Assembly: GCF_000516985.1 (NCBI RefSeq)
Contig: NW_006917093.1
Coordinates: 3,720,001-3,784,000 of the forward strand
Source of the DNA: Pestalotiopsis fici W106-1
Lineage: Eukaryota > Ascomycota > Sordariomycetes > Amphisphaeriales > Sporocadaceae
Length of the DNA: 64,000 bases
Direction: 5' to 3'
Positions within the stretch are counted from its first letter, which is position 1, and each line of letters opens with the position of its first letter. The position numbers were made by a program, and so were the translations under genes. Of the stretch, positions 49,523 to 59,415 are shown piece after piece. The notes beneath the pieces were generated by a model. The model searched no databases and was not told the origin of the DNA. It saw only the letters and a program-made list of their open reading frames with translations.

Positions 49523-52500
49523 ATGAAGCCTTCTCTAGATCCCGCCTACATCGCTAGGCAAATCATGGCCCGTAACAATGCGCCAACAGGGCCTTCAGAG
49601 TCGCAACAAGACGCCGGGTCGCCAGCTCCCGTCGAAGACTCAATGGCTGCTGCAGCTGCAACACCTGCCAAGATGCTGCCTACAGCGTCAAACCAACCAC
49701 TCCCGCCTTCTCTGACCCCGATCGCGTCAACCCAGCCCGGATGGAATTCTGAGTACGTGTTTGGACTGCGCGAAGCGCAACCTCCAGGGGCTCGACCCCT
49801 ACTGCAGTCCCAGGAGCAACCTCACAAACGCCAAAGGCGCTCTTCCTCCTCTAGTTCAGGAGAAAGTAGTAGGAGAGGGCAGGGCAGAGGCGGAGCAGCA
49901 CAACCCTTCGGACCATCACCCGCCAACGATCAAGCCACAATCGATGCGTTGCAATTAGACACAAATCGAGAATCACGGATACCGCTTCCGAGCCTGTCAT
50001 CAGATTACCAAGGTTCAAGTAAACTTCCAGGCCCCCAACCTGGCACACCCAATATGCCGACTCCTAACCATGCCACAATGTTCCCGCCTCCTCCGACTCT
50101 AGGTGGCTTCCAGCCTCAACAGTATCCGCCTGCCAACCACCACCCTGTGCAATCTATGCATGGAACATATCCTCATACCTTTAACGGCATTCAAGGAGCC
50201 ACACCTACGCCACATCGTACCATGGATGGCCAACATGCAGCCATTATGCCTAGCCAGCAGCAGCAGCAAGGACAGGCTTATCCCGCGTCTTACTCCCTTG
50301 CGTCTCAACAGTCATATCAAATGACCTATCAGCCGTCTCTGACGCACGTTATGCACTCCAACCCATCAAACCCACAAATTCCATATTCGGGGGCGGCGGC
50401 AAGTACTCGTGGACATACAATGGCTAACGCCAGTGGTTTCGAGCAGTATGGACAAGCAACAGAGCTTCGTGGCGAGGCATTGGAGGAAGAAGAAGAAGAC
50501 GAACTGGACTTGGACGAGCTGGGCGACGATCCGCTGTTGGCAATGCAGAACAACTTGACCACCTTTGAAGATTCTGTACGCAGCTTCGCAGCCGGAGGGA
50601 GCGAGAAAAGCTTGCTTTCTCAGTTTCGCGAAAAGCCGCAACAGCCTCGTGAGAAGAAAATCATAAAGCGAGGTCCTCGCAAAGCTGCTGAACCTACTGG
50701 CGATGTGAAACTACGCCTCAGTGCCGCCACAAATGCATTCATGAGTGGCGAGTTAGATGAGGCTCTGCGCCAGGTCAACGACGCCATTAGGCTCAATGCA
50801 GAAATCCACCGTTCTTGGTCGCTTCTGTCTGAGATTCTGCGAGAGAGGGGAGAATATAAACAAAGTCTCACTGCTGCTGTGTGTGCTGCTCATCTGCAGC
50901 CCAAAATATTCGACGTTTGGCTGGACTGCGGTCGTTTCGCGCTAGAACTTATTGATGCAGAGCCAGACGATGCCGAGGACACCCTCAAGATCGCAATAAT
51001 GGTCTTTTCCCAAGCCATTAAAATTCAACCAGATAACCTTGATACCCGCCAAACCCGTGCTGCCTTGTATTTGACGAGGCAAAGCTACAAACTCGCAGTA
51101 GGCGAGTACAATTTCATCATCGAGCGAGAACCATATGATCTTCTCGCCCTTCGAGGCTTGGCTGATGCCTCGGTGCAGCTGTTTGAGAGCAACAGGAGGT
51201 ATTCCGATAGGCAGAGATGGGAGGCACGGGATGCCTATCAACGCGCGATTGATCATTATCGAGCCGAATTTCCAATGGGTGCAGAGAACGAAGAGCTTCC
51301 ATTCACGTGGGACGACGTCTTCACATTTACGGCGCTCCTGGTCCACCTAGAGCAGTATGGTGCCGCTTTGGATGCAACCCGGTCACTATCACGATGGCTT
51401 CTAGGACGTGCTGAGGAATCTTTCTGGGACGACATCCAGGATGATAGGGAATGGGATGTCAATGAACGACGTCGTCTTGATGTTCCACATTTCGAGGAAA
51501 AGAAGTATCCAGTGGAAACATACGGAGTCAGCTTACCCCTCCGCCTCAGAATCAATTTGGCCATTTGTCGCCTCAGATTAGACAGAAACACTGATGACGA
51601 GGCCGTGCAACATTTGGAATTCCTCGACCCTGCAGACATAGACACCGACGACGAATCACAGCAATCAGAGCTCTTCTTGGAAGTTGCCTCAACATTATAT
51701 GAAACTAAGCGACTCGCAAAAGCCCTTCCATTCTACGAACCTCTGCGACGACAGGAGGATCTACTAGATGCACTCTCTTTGTACCGTGCTGGAAAATGCT
51801 ACCTAGAAATCGAAGATAGGCGACAGGCTGAAGAGTGTTTCACAGCAGCTTTGGATTTTGACGAAACCCCATCCGATGTCCGTATCAACGCGCGATACGA
51901 ATTAGCTAGAATGTACGAGGCTGCAAGGAAGAATGAGGAAGCCTTGTATCTGCTCGAAGAGGCCATGGGCATCGAAAGGGAACAAAAGGAAGTTTCTGGC
52001 AGCTCGGGTGCTGAGCCGGCGCGACGGGAGGCCCGCCCGAGAATCATTCGCAACCTTGCGCCAAAGCCAGTGCTGGATAAACCACCAGTAGAACCTCGGG
52101 CTCCCAGGGAAAGAAAAGCACCTGCTCCCAAGAAACCTCGACAGCCTGGAGAGAAGAAGCCGCCGAGAGAGAGAATGAGTCGCCCAAGACCTCTGCTGTT
52201 CGCTCTCGACGAAGACCGCAAACTGGAAGAGGAACGAAGATCCGCATATCTGGCAGAGAGGTGGCGCATTATTCATGAGCAAAGGGAGGAATCCGAGCAT
52301 GGACCTGGAGCAGCCTGGATGGCCGCTGCCAAGATCCTCGTTGATGATTTCCGCTCCTTCAAGGCATTCTACCCTTGGGATAGATATCTGGCTCAGATGG
52401 GTTTGCAAAAGGACGAATCTGCCACTTCTGCCAATCCTCACCTGCTCAAGATGGTCCAACGACTAAGAGGCGAAGTCGACGCCCAGCAATCCGCTGTTAA

Positions 52501-53455
52501 CTCCCGCAAGCTAGCTGAGACGACTGTTAGTTACAGAAATGTCGAGTTCAGGGCATGGCTTGATCTATTCTTGGAGTATGCACTCAGTCTTGCGCTCGCC
52601 GATCGCATCAAGGAAGCATATGACGTGTGCGATGCAGCCCTGGCAGCCAATGTCTTTTTTGAGAACCCTGAAGACAAATTCCTTGCCAATATAGCGAAAG
52701 CAGCTTGTGCTGTGCGTGGGAGAGATGAGGAGACATGCGTCGAAGTGGCACGCAGTTTCATGGCGAGCTTCCAGTTCTGCTCTGATGCATTCCGCATGTA
52801 TGCCGCCCTGGGCAGGCTGGCCCATTCCTCGGGGACGTGGTTCGCGCATTCCAAGGTGCAAAAGTTCACACTGCGGCAGATCAAGATGATGGATGCCAAG
52901 TTGCTTCCGGCCGAAAAGAAGACCAGACTTCTCGAACAATTTGATTCGAAACTCTACCCATCGACAGAGCAGGATGTCCAATTATTGATGTTGTATGGCC
53001 ATATTCTGTTCATCTCCAACAGCTTTACTTTTGCGCTAAACTATTTCGTGCGGGCTGCGGCTTTGGACCCGGACAACCTCATGGTGAACATCAGTATTGG
53101 ACAGGCCTACCTTCACTACGGGCTCAAGCGGCAGACGGAAAATCGACAACAGTCCATCACGCAAGGCTTGCTGTTCCTGCACCGTTACTACGACATGAAG
53201 CTAGCCCAGGCCCTGACGTCGGGACAGAGGCAAGAGGCGCACTACAATTTGGCGCGGACTTACCACGAGATTGGGCTAGCCCATCTGGCAGCAGAGTTTT
53301 ACAGACGAGTCTTTCGTGAAGTTGAGAGCGAAGGCGATGGATTAGGGCATGAGGACCTGGCTAGAGAGGCGGCATTCAACCTACAGCAATTTTGTCTGAT
53401 AGGGGGTGACATGGAGGCGGTCCGGGACCTCAGCGAACGATGGCTTGTCCTGTAA
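49523..53455 (+). CDS. tfc4: TFIIIC TPR subunit Tfc4 (tau131 / Sfc4)
   Basis: Subunit of transcription factor TFIIIC, which binds A/B boxes of tRNA genes; Tfc4 recruits TFIIIB through its TPR arrays. Single exon, 1310 aa, longer than the yeast protein mainly because of a 300-residue low-complexity N-terminus rich in Pro, Gln and Ser. An acidic run (EEEEEDELDLDELGDD) lies near 318-335. TPR motifs begin about 394 (LSAATNAFMSGELDEALRQVNDAIRLN) and run to about 830. A basic Pro/Arg/Lys linker (about 835-890, KKPRQPGEKKPPRERM) separates them from a second helical block (about 1000-1300) that ends with DLSERWLVL. This two-array plan matches Tfc4. The ATG at 49523 opens MKPSLDPAYIARQIM. No intron is needed. 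Confidence 0.93.
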   Translation: MKPSLDPAYIARQIMARNNAPTGPSESQQDAGSPAPVEDSMAAAAATPAKMLPTASNQPLPPSLTPIASTQPGWNSEYVFGLREAQPPGARPLLQSQEQPHKRQRRSSSSSSGESSRRGQGRGGAAQPFGPSPANDQATIDALQLDTNRESRIPLPSLSSDYQGSSKLPGPQPGTPNMPTPNHATMFPPPPTLGGFQPQQYPPANHHPVQSMHGTYPHTFNGIQGATPTPHRTMDGQHAAIMPSQQQQQGQAYPASYSLASQQSYQMTYQPSLTHVMHSNPSNPQIPYSGAAASTRGHTMANASGFEQYGQATELRGEALEEEEEDELDLDELGDDPLLAMQNNLTTFEDSVRSFAAGGSEKSLLSQFREKPQQPREKKIIKRGPRKAAEPTGDVKLRLSAATNAFMSGELDEALRQVNDAIRLNAEIHRSWSLLSEILRERGEYKQSLTAAVCAAHLQPKIFDVWLDCGRFALELIDAEPDDAEDTLKIAIMVFSQAIKIQPDNLDTRQTRAALYLTRQSYKLAVGEYNFIIEREPYDLLALRGLADASVQLFESNRRYSDRQRWEARDAYQRAIDHYRAEFPMGAENEELPFTWDDVFTFTALLVHLEQYGAALDATRSLSRWLLGRAEESFWDDIQDDREWDVNERRRLDVPHFEEKKYPVETYGVSLPLRLRINLAICRLRLDRNTDDEAVQHLEFLDPADIDTDDESQQSELFLEVASTLYETKRLAKALPFYEPLRRQEDLLDALSLYRAGKCYLEIEDRRQAEECFTAALDFDETPSDVRINARYELARMYEAARKNEEALYLLEEAMGIEREQKEVSGSSGAEPARREARPRIIRNLAPKPVLDKPPVEPRAPRERKAPAPKKPRQPGEKKPPRERMSRPRPLLFALDEDRKLEEERRSAYLAERWRIIHEQREESEHGPGAAWMAAAKILVDDFRSFKAFYPWDRYLAQMGLQKDESATSANPHLLKMVQRLRGEVDAQQSAVNSRKLAETTVSYRNVEFRAWLDLFLEYALSLALADRIKEAYDVCDAALAANVFFENPEDKFLANIAKAACAVRGRDEETCVEVARSFMASFQFCSDAFRMYAALGRLAHSSGTWFAHSKVQKFTLRQIKMMDAKLLPAEKKTRLLEQFDSKLYPSTEQDVQLLMLYGHILFISNSFTFALNYFVRAAALDPDNLMVNISIGQAYLHYGLKRQTENRQQSITQGLLFLHRYYDMKLAQALTSGQRQEAHYNLARTYHEIGLAHLAAEFYRRVFREVESEGDGLGHEDLAREAAFNLQQFCLIGGDMEAVRDLSERWLVL

Positions 53456-54204
53456 ACAAGTTTATTGATGACAAGATTAGTAGACAGTCAGAGTCATCAA
53501 TCCAACATTTTCAAATCTCTGTGAAGATCAATCTGACATCAGCAACAGGAGCAGCAGCGGAGGGTACTGTTGTTATATACTAGTATTGTACTTCTGTTTT
53601 AAGCTCGGCAGACTGCCCGTGTTTATATTGTGAGATGCTCTTTCGGCATGGTTGGAACATTCCATAGAAGCAGGTCAACATGATGATCGACTAACCCCAA
53701 CGCTGAATGGCTTCCACGTGGACAACGGGCCAGGCACCTTGGCGACCCCTAGATTTATTGTGGAAACGACCCCCTACTCTAGTATACTAGCAGCTAAAGG
53801 TGACACTATAACCACCGACCCGAGGGCCGAAGCACGCACACTAGTCGCTAGATGCGCTGCCACGACGCACGTCAAACGATTCTGGTTCTGATTCCGAGAC
53901 TACGGGGACACTATCGCAGGTCCACGATGTCGCCAATGTTTCCTCTTGTGGCACCGATTGGTCCAGTCCACCACTGAGGCGGGAACATAATAGTCTCTTC
54001 TAAAAATGCGTTCCGTTTCAACCCCGCTATCGCCATTAACCGTTTCTCATCTTCCGCTCATTCATAATTCTATTCCGCGAGAGAGAGAGTAAATATTTAA
54101 ACATACTAGCCATCCTTTGATCCGTTGCTCCTTTCGAGATTTCACTATATCACCAACTCGCAACCAAAAAATAAAAATAAAAATCAAGGCGACACCCGAT
54201 CAAA
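53456..54204. other. Intergenic, promoter of cupin gene
   Basis: A 749-bp spacer. A GAGAGAGAG tract lies at about 54080-54088, and an A-rich leader (AAAAATAAAAATAAAAATC) directly precedes the cupin ATG. No gene is supported. Confidence 0.5.
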
Positions 54205-54914
54205 ATGGAAAAGGACGCAAACGGTACAATTACAGTCTCGGAGCTGGGCAAGCCTCGCCGATACATCACTGACCATGATGCCGATGGAAAGGGTGTATTC
54301 AACAAGTCCTTTGAAGAGGACATTGGCTCGACGGTCCTGCCGGGCATTCTCCTCTATGATACATTTCTCCAGACTCAGACCCCGATTCAAATGAACAATG
54401 GCGAGGACCTGAAGAACATGAAGGCGGCTCAACCTCATGCCGGTCTGTGAGTAACGCATTTCTCTTTCTCAACCTTGCTTCTTCTGCCAAGGTCATTCTC
54501 AAAAGATGGGGTGGGGTTTTTTGCTAATGCCTGGAGATTCTCAACAGCGTCGCCGACGGAACCACTGTGGTCCGCTTTGTCGACTTTATGCCCGGCACAC
54601 CGGCCATTTACCACCGTACGGCGTCGGTGGACTTTGCCGTGCTCATCTCGGGCGAGCTGGAGCTGCTGCTGGACTCGGGCGAGAAGCGGCTGCTCAAGCC
54701 CGGCGACCACGTGGTGCAGCGCGGCACCAAGCACGCCTGGCTGAACCCGCACCCCACGGCCGTCGCGCGCGCCTTTTTTGTCCAGTCCTCGAGCGCGCCC
54801 CTCGTCATCGAGGGCGAGGAGCTCGGCGAGTCGATAGAGTGGCCCGAGGAGATTCAGAAACAGCTCGAGCAACAGGCTGCTCAGGCTGCTCAGACTCAGG
54901 AGGCTCAAAAGTAA
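54205..54914 (+). CDS. Cupin-2 fold protein
   Basis: Single-domain beta-barrel protein, 202 aa, from exons 54205-54446 and 54548-54914 (intron 101 bp). The N-terminal 80 residues form an arm (KPRRYITDHDADGKGVF). The cupin barrel follows: motif 1 is GTPAIYHRTASVDFAVLISGE (residues 97-117) and motif 2 is PGDHVVQRGTKHAWLN (132-147). Against the classic G(X)5HXH(X)3-4E(X)6G, only H103 is kept; the second histidine position is Thr. Motif 2 keeps H143 and N147. This HRT.S.D pattern is typical of a subgroup of small cupins in fungi and bacteria, so metal binding is uncertain and the reaction unknown. The C-terminus is a Gln/Ala-rich helix. Confidence 0.9.
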
Positions 54915-55333
54915 GCCCATGGTGTGGAGCATGAGGGACGAAGAGAAAATTCAACAAGTTAAACAAAGGAAAAGAAAGTAAATAGCAACGAGCGAAAGCC
55001 AAGACCCGGAAGAACAACAGATACCCTTAGAATATAGATACACATTTGCATGTTGTTTGAAGTCAAGGATAAAACGTAGCTATTTTTTTTTTTATTGAAA
55101 ATGCCGACTGGTCTGTCTACCCAGAACCCTGTAAGTTGTGGCATACGTGTACGACGCCATTGGGAATTTATCCATCTAATAATAAAATATCCGCTCCCGT
55201 GTGTGTATGCTACGCTTCGTATATGCTAGTTGTTTCTTGATCTCATGAGTGAATCGACTCTGTCTCTTTGTGTATTTTTCTCAAGGAGCCCGATGACGTT
55301 GATTAAATATTAATTGAAATTTTCGTAAATGCT
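54915..55333. other. Convergent 3' region, no gene
   Basis: These 419 bp lie between the stops of the cupin gene and the rhodopsin-domain gene. They are AT-rich with a T-run near 55083-55094. Nothing else is seen. Confidence 0.5.
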
Positions 55334-56947
55334 TTATGCAAACGATCGATTCGACGCAACCTCCTTGTTATCACTGTTACTTGACAGATTATCCGAGACC
55401 TGGACCGATGTCTCCTTCTTGATGGAGATACCGAGCATGGCGGCGGCTTTGCCCTCCTCGGCCGCCCGCTCCTGGTTGTTGCCACTGTGGTGGTAGCTGA
55501 CGGTGGTGTGGGAGACGCCCTTTGGGTTCCCGTCGAACCCGTGCCCCTCAAAGTCGCTGCTGTGGTTGTCCAGGCTGTTGCCCCCGCGGTGGCTATTGTT
55601 GGCCAGCCCAAACACCGAGCTATCCTCGTCGCTGCCCTTGACCCCCGGCATCGACTCGAGCTTGATCGACTTCTTGTTGGCGCCACTACGTAGGCCGCTG
55701 CGCGTATAGATATTGTTGACGCCCTCGGAACCTGGACCGGAGCCTAGCGTCGTGGGTAGCCAGCGGCCAAAGAAGAACATGAAGGCTGGTCGAATAGTCG
55801 GGAAGCAAGCTGTAGGCACACAAAGAACAATGTCAGTCTTTGTCAATTGTTTGCGATTGTCTATTCCTCCGGCTTTCAAGGGCGGGCTTACCAGAGACGG
55901 TCACCAGGTTGACTTCTGCGCTCGCCCAAGTGACAATGTCTGTCACGTTCCATGTAATATCGACGGATGTTGTGTCAAAGTTTGCGGCACCGACAATGAT
56001 GGCAACGGCACAGACGCAAATGCTAGAGGAGAAAAGAAACATTAGCACCCGAGTGGACGACCTGCTGGCGGTTGGAACAAACACGGGGAGCCAATTGCTT
56101 ACGTGAAACCAAATGTGAACATGGCAATGATACCAATCTTTTGCATCTTTCGGAGCTGAAGCTTGCCAATCTGGAAGACGGGCAGACTCAGGATCATGAC
56201 GTCGATGAGCAAGTGGACGAGCACACTTCCAAAGAAGAACTTCTTGTCGTCAATATCGCAGCGAGCGTCCACAATCGTGAGGTCCCAAAACGCTCGCACG
56301 GGAACGCAGTGGAAGATGGCCATGAATGTCTATATCTCCAAGTCAGCAATCAAAGCCGTAGGATGCGCCATAGGCTTAATTGTCGAAAAACATACTCTGA
56401 TGATGATCCATATTGTCGACATGACCATGAGGGCGATCATGGGATATCGCAGATTGGTAACATTGAACAAACGCCCTGCATGGGTTAGACAAGGGGATTC
56501 TTGGTAGCCATGTTCGGGTTATGGTTATGCTTACAGTAGAAGAGCAGAACAGACATTTTGGCGAAATATAAGCCAAATGCGTATATGATCTCAGCAATGT
56601 ATAGCATCAATTTCGATTGATAAATTGCTTGGTTCAGCGTGAGCCAGGTCACATCCTCAATGTGCATTCCCAGGCCGTTTGCCATCCCTGGAGAAATTGG
56701 TCAGTCAGCAATTCTCATTCATGATACTCAAAAATAACAAGTCAAGACATCCTCTAGTCAGCTTACATATTGGGCAGGTGATAAGCCAAGCAATTGCGAC
56801 GACATAGGCTCCAATGGCAAAGTAGTCATCCCACCAAAAAGACGCCTTTTTCAAAAAACGACTGAATAATCGGAATAGGAGACAAACTGTGGCCAACACA
56901 AAGGTTACAATCAGAACTGCCCAAATAGTGGGCTGTTTCGATTCCAT
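55334..56947 (-). CDS. Seven-helix rhodopsin-domain (Pth11-like) membrane protein
   Basis: Fungal integral membrane protein of the 'rhodopsin domain' (DUF3328-unrelated, Pth11/SAT-type) family, implicated in some species in surface sensing; ligand unknown. Six exons are in phase: 56947-56767, 56687-56535, 56475-56396, 56329-56103, 56022-55892 and 55809-55334, giving 415 aa. It begins MESKQPTIWAVLIVTFVLA with helix 1. FSRFLKKASFWWDDYF gives the family (F/W)WDDY signature after helix 1. NGLGMHIEDV follows helix 2. HCVPVRAFWD has the conserved C...PV..(F/Y)W motif. VILSLPVFQIGKLQL leads to helix 6. The last helix region has the NFDTTSVDITWN loop and WASAEVNLV. The C-terminal 150 residues are hydrophilic and Ser/Asn/Gly-rich. 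No CFEM cysteine domain is present. Confidence 0.91.
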
Positions 56948-59415
56948 TGTCGGCGACCAGAATTTCCCACCAGCAAAAGTGCAACTCCGAAAGAGAAGAA
57001 GAAGAAGAAGGAAAAAATCAAACAACGCAACAACACCGGACGACGACGACAGTGGCGGCGACAGCAACAACTACACTCACGAACGAGGAGCAAGCATGAC
57101 CCGAGATGTTTTAAGATGTCTCAGAAGGCTGAGGACTATCTACAGGAGAAAATTCTTGGGCAGAGAGCGATTTGAATAGCCGTAAGACATGGGGTAGATC
57201 CAAAGATAAACTTTTGCCCGTGAAATCTCAAATCTCAGTAGTACAAGACTCGGTACGATTACGGGTTGGGAGTTTGCCCTTAGCGGTCATATAGAGCCAG
57301 TCAGGCACGTTACTCCCTCCCAGAAGAACGACGGCGCCGAGTCAGTGCGGGTTGGCTGAGGAAGCGTTTTCCACTTCCCGCCGACCCGGCGAAAGGGGTT
57401 TTCCCATCTTCCTATCAGCTACTGTGTAAAAAGGGACATGAGGACTTGGCTAGAGAAGGAGCGGAATAAAATAGCGTGGCATTCCCAAAACCATGAACCA
57501 TGAATCATCCCCCGGCTTACGACGTTTCTCCCCTACCAGGCGATTTACGCGTTACTTCAGCGCCACCCTATTTGGGGGGAAAGGGCAGGGGGATGAGTAA
57601 TGGGCCTAACAATGGCTGGACCAGAGCTGGGCAGAGCTTGTATTAGGGCTCAGCTTGGGGAAACTTGGTGGAGGGAAAACAGAAGTGGTCGATCAGGGAT
57701 GCGAGTCATTATGCCAAGCATGGACGCGTACGGAAAAAAGAGCAAAAGATCTCCAACGTTTGGGCTTGGTAGGCCCGATGGGATACCCGTTTTGGGCAGT
57801 CCCTGGGGGCCCTTACCTCTGATGCTGTTCGTTTTGATTTGTGCTACATACTATTCATGCTCTTCTCTTTACTGCTTTCTGCTTTCCGATGTGGGGAGAA
57901 GTTCCCAGTATTTCCAGTAGTTCTTTGGGCGCATCACGACTGGCGTAAACTCTAAAAGAAAAAGCGCTATTACTCAATACAGCCAAACCCCGGCAGACGT
58001 TATGCCCATTTGAGACGACCTCTCGGAATCTTCCATTGCTCTAAGGTTAATAATTTGCACTACGCACTGCAGAACTCAGCGGGAAACAATCCGTCAGCGT
58101 GTCGAGTCCACGGCGGTCGGCTCCCGCCCCGACGCTATTTCGCCAAGCCACCACGTACGGTCAGCCTATTCTCCCCGGGAAATGCCACAGCCGAATATCT
58201 AATGAGTGGTGTACGTAGTAGGTGAGTGAGCAGTAACAAACTTACAAGAGCGGATCATGGAGCGGACCTGATTCATAATTAGAGTCCGCACCGAAGAACA
58301 CCATGACCCCCCAAGGAGATGCACAACATAGTAGACCGTAGGTAGAAATTGACGATTAAGCCCAGCGTTGAGTTCTCGTCTCCTCGCCCAGCCGTCAGCC
58401 TTACCCATTTAGCCCTATAACCGGATCATGGAATATCCTCATTGCCCCAGCCTGCCGGCGATCTGGTCCATGACCCAACGATGCCCAGTGAATAGGCGTT
58501 TCAGATGGGGACTTTGGAGCTGAATGTCTCTAATAAAAAGAATGCAAGTGCTTGATAGGGATGGGATATCGTTCATGACTTTTCCACTATAATCCTCGGG
58601 AGCGACGTTTGCCCGACCGACAGAGCATGCCTCCAACCTCTCGTCAGTCTAGAGTAAGCCATGTATTTAACAAACAATGACTTTTTGCTTTTCATGGCTT
58701 TTGATAGTCGCATGGGCTTGACTCTTTCGTCCAGAGCTCCGGGTCCGCTCGAGGGGGTCCTCCATCAGCGATTGCGACCAGCCTCTGTCCAGGATGAGTC
58801 GAAACTCTATCATTGTGCAATCCCTACAAGTGTCTCCATACTGAGCCACTACTCGGTGGATGCTTATCCATCTAGATCTAGGCCTGTTCCTGGCTGCGTC
58901 GGATAGAGTTCAGGGACAATCCTAGTAACCCCAGGTGGCTTGAAACTTGACGTTACCAGATGCTCGGCCAAGGTTTCCTTTCCCCATACACCTGTCATGT
59001 TCTTTTTCATCTACGGGAGTTCCAAAACGTCCGAGTGGTCGGTTCCAAGGGGTCTCTGTCTGTCTGAGAGCCATGGGAATATCGTGGTAGATATCATGTC
59101 CATTCAACCTTGAGACACCAGGACATGGGACATGGTTCTTCCATTGACACATCAACTAGACGAGGAACCCGACATGATCGTCAACTTGGCACCAGGGTCC
59201 CATTGCCATACATTGTAGGACTGGTACTTGACCGCTATGGTCATCCAATTTGCATTTTATTAGTGTGCAGTTGCGATGATCCTCGATAGCGAGAAATATT
59301 CATCATGAGATCTTCACACGTCTTATCTTGCACCTTGCATTATTCAATCGTACCATTGCTTTAGTTATGTTGTTCATGTTCCCGTCGGAAGCTCGGGAGT
59401 CGAGCTGCTTTGTTT
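56948..59415. other. Intergenic, 2.5 kb, no supported gene
   Basis: Upstream of the rhodopsin-domain gene and downstream of the NCS1 permease. An AGAAG tract at about 56994-57013 is the only simple repeat seen. Open frames of 60-106 aa show no protein character. Confidence 0.5.
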
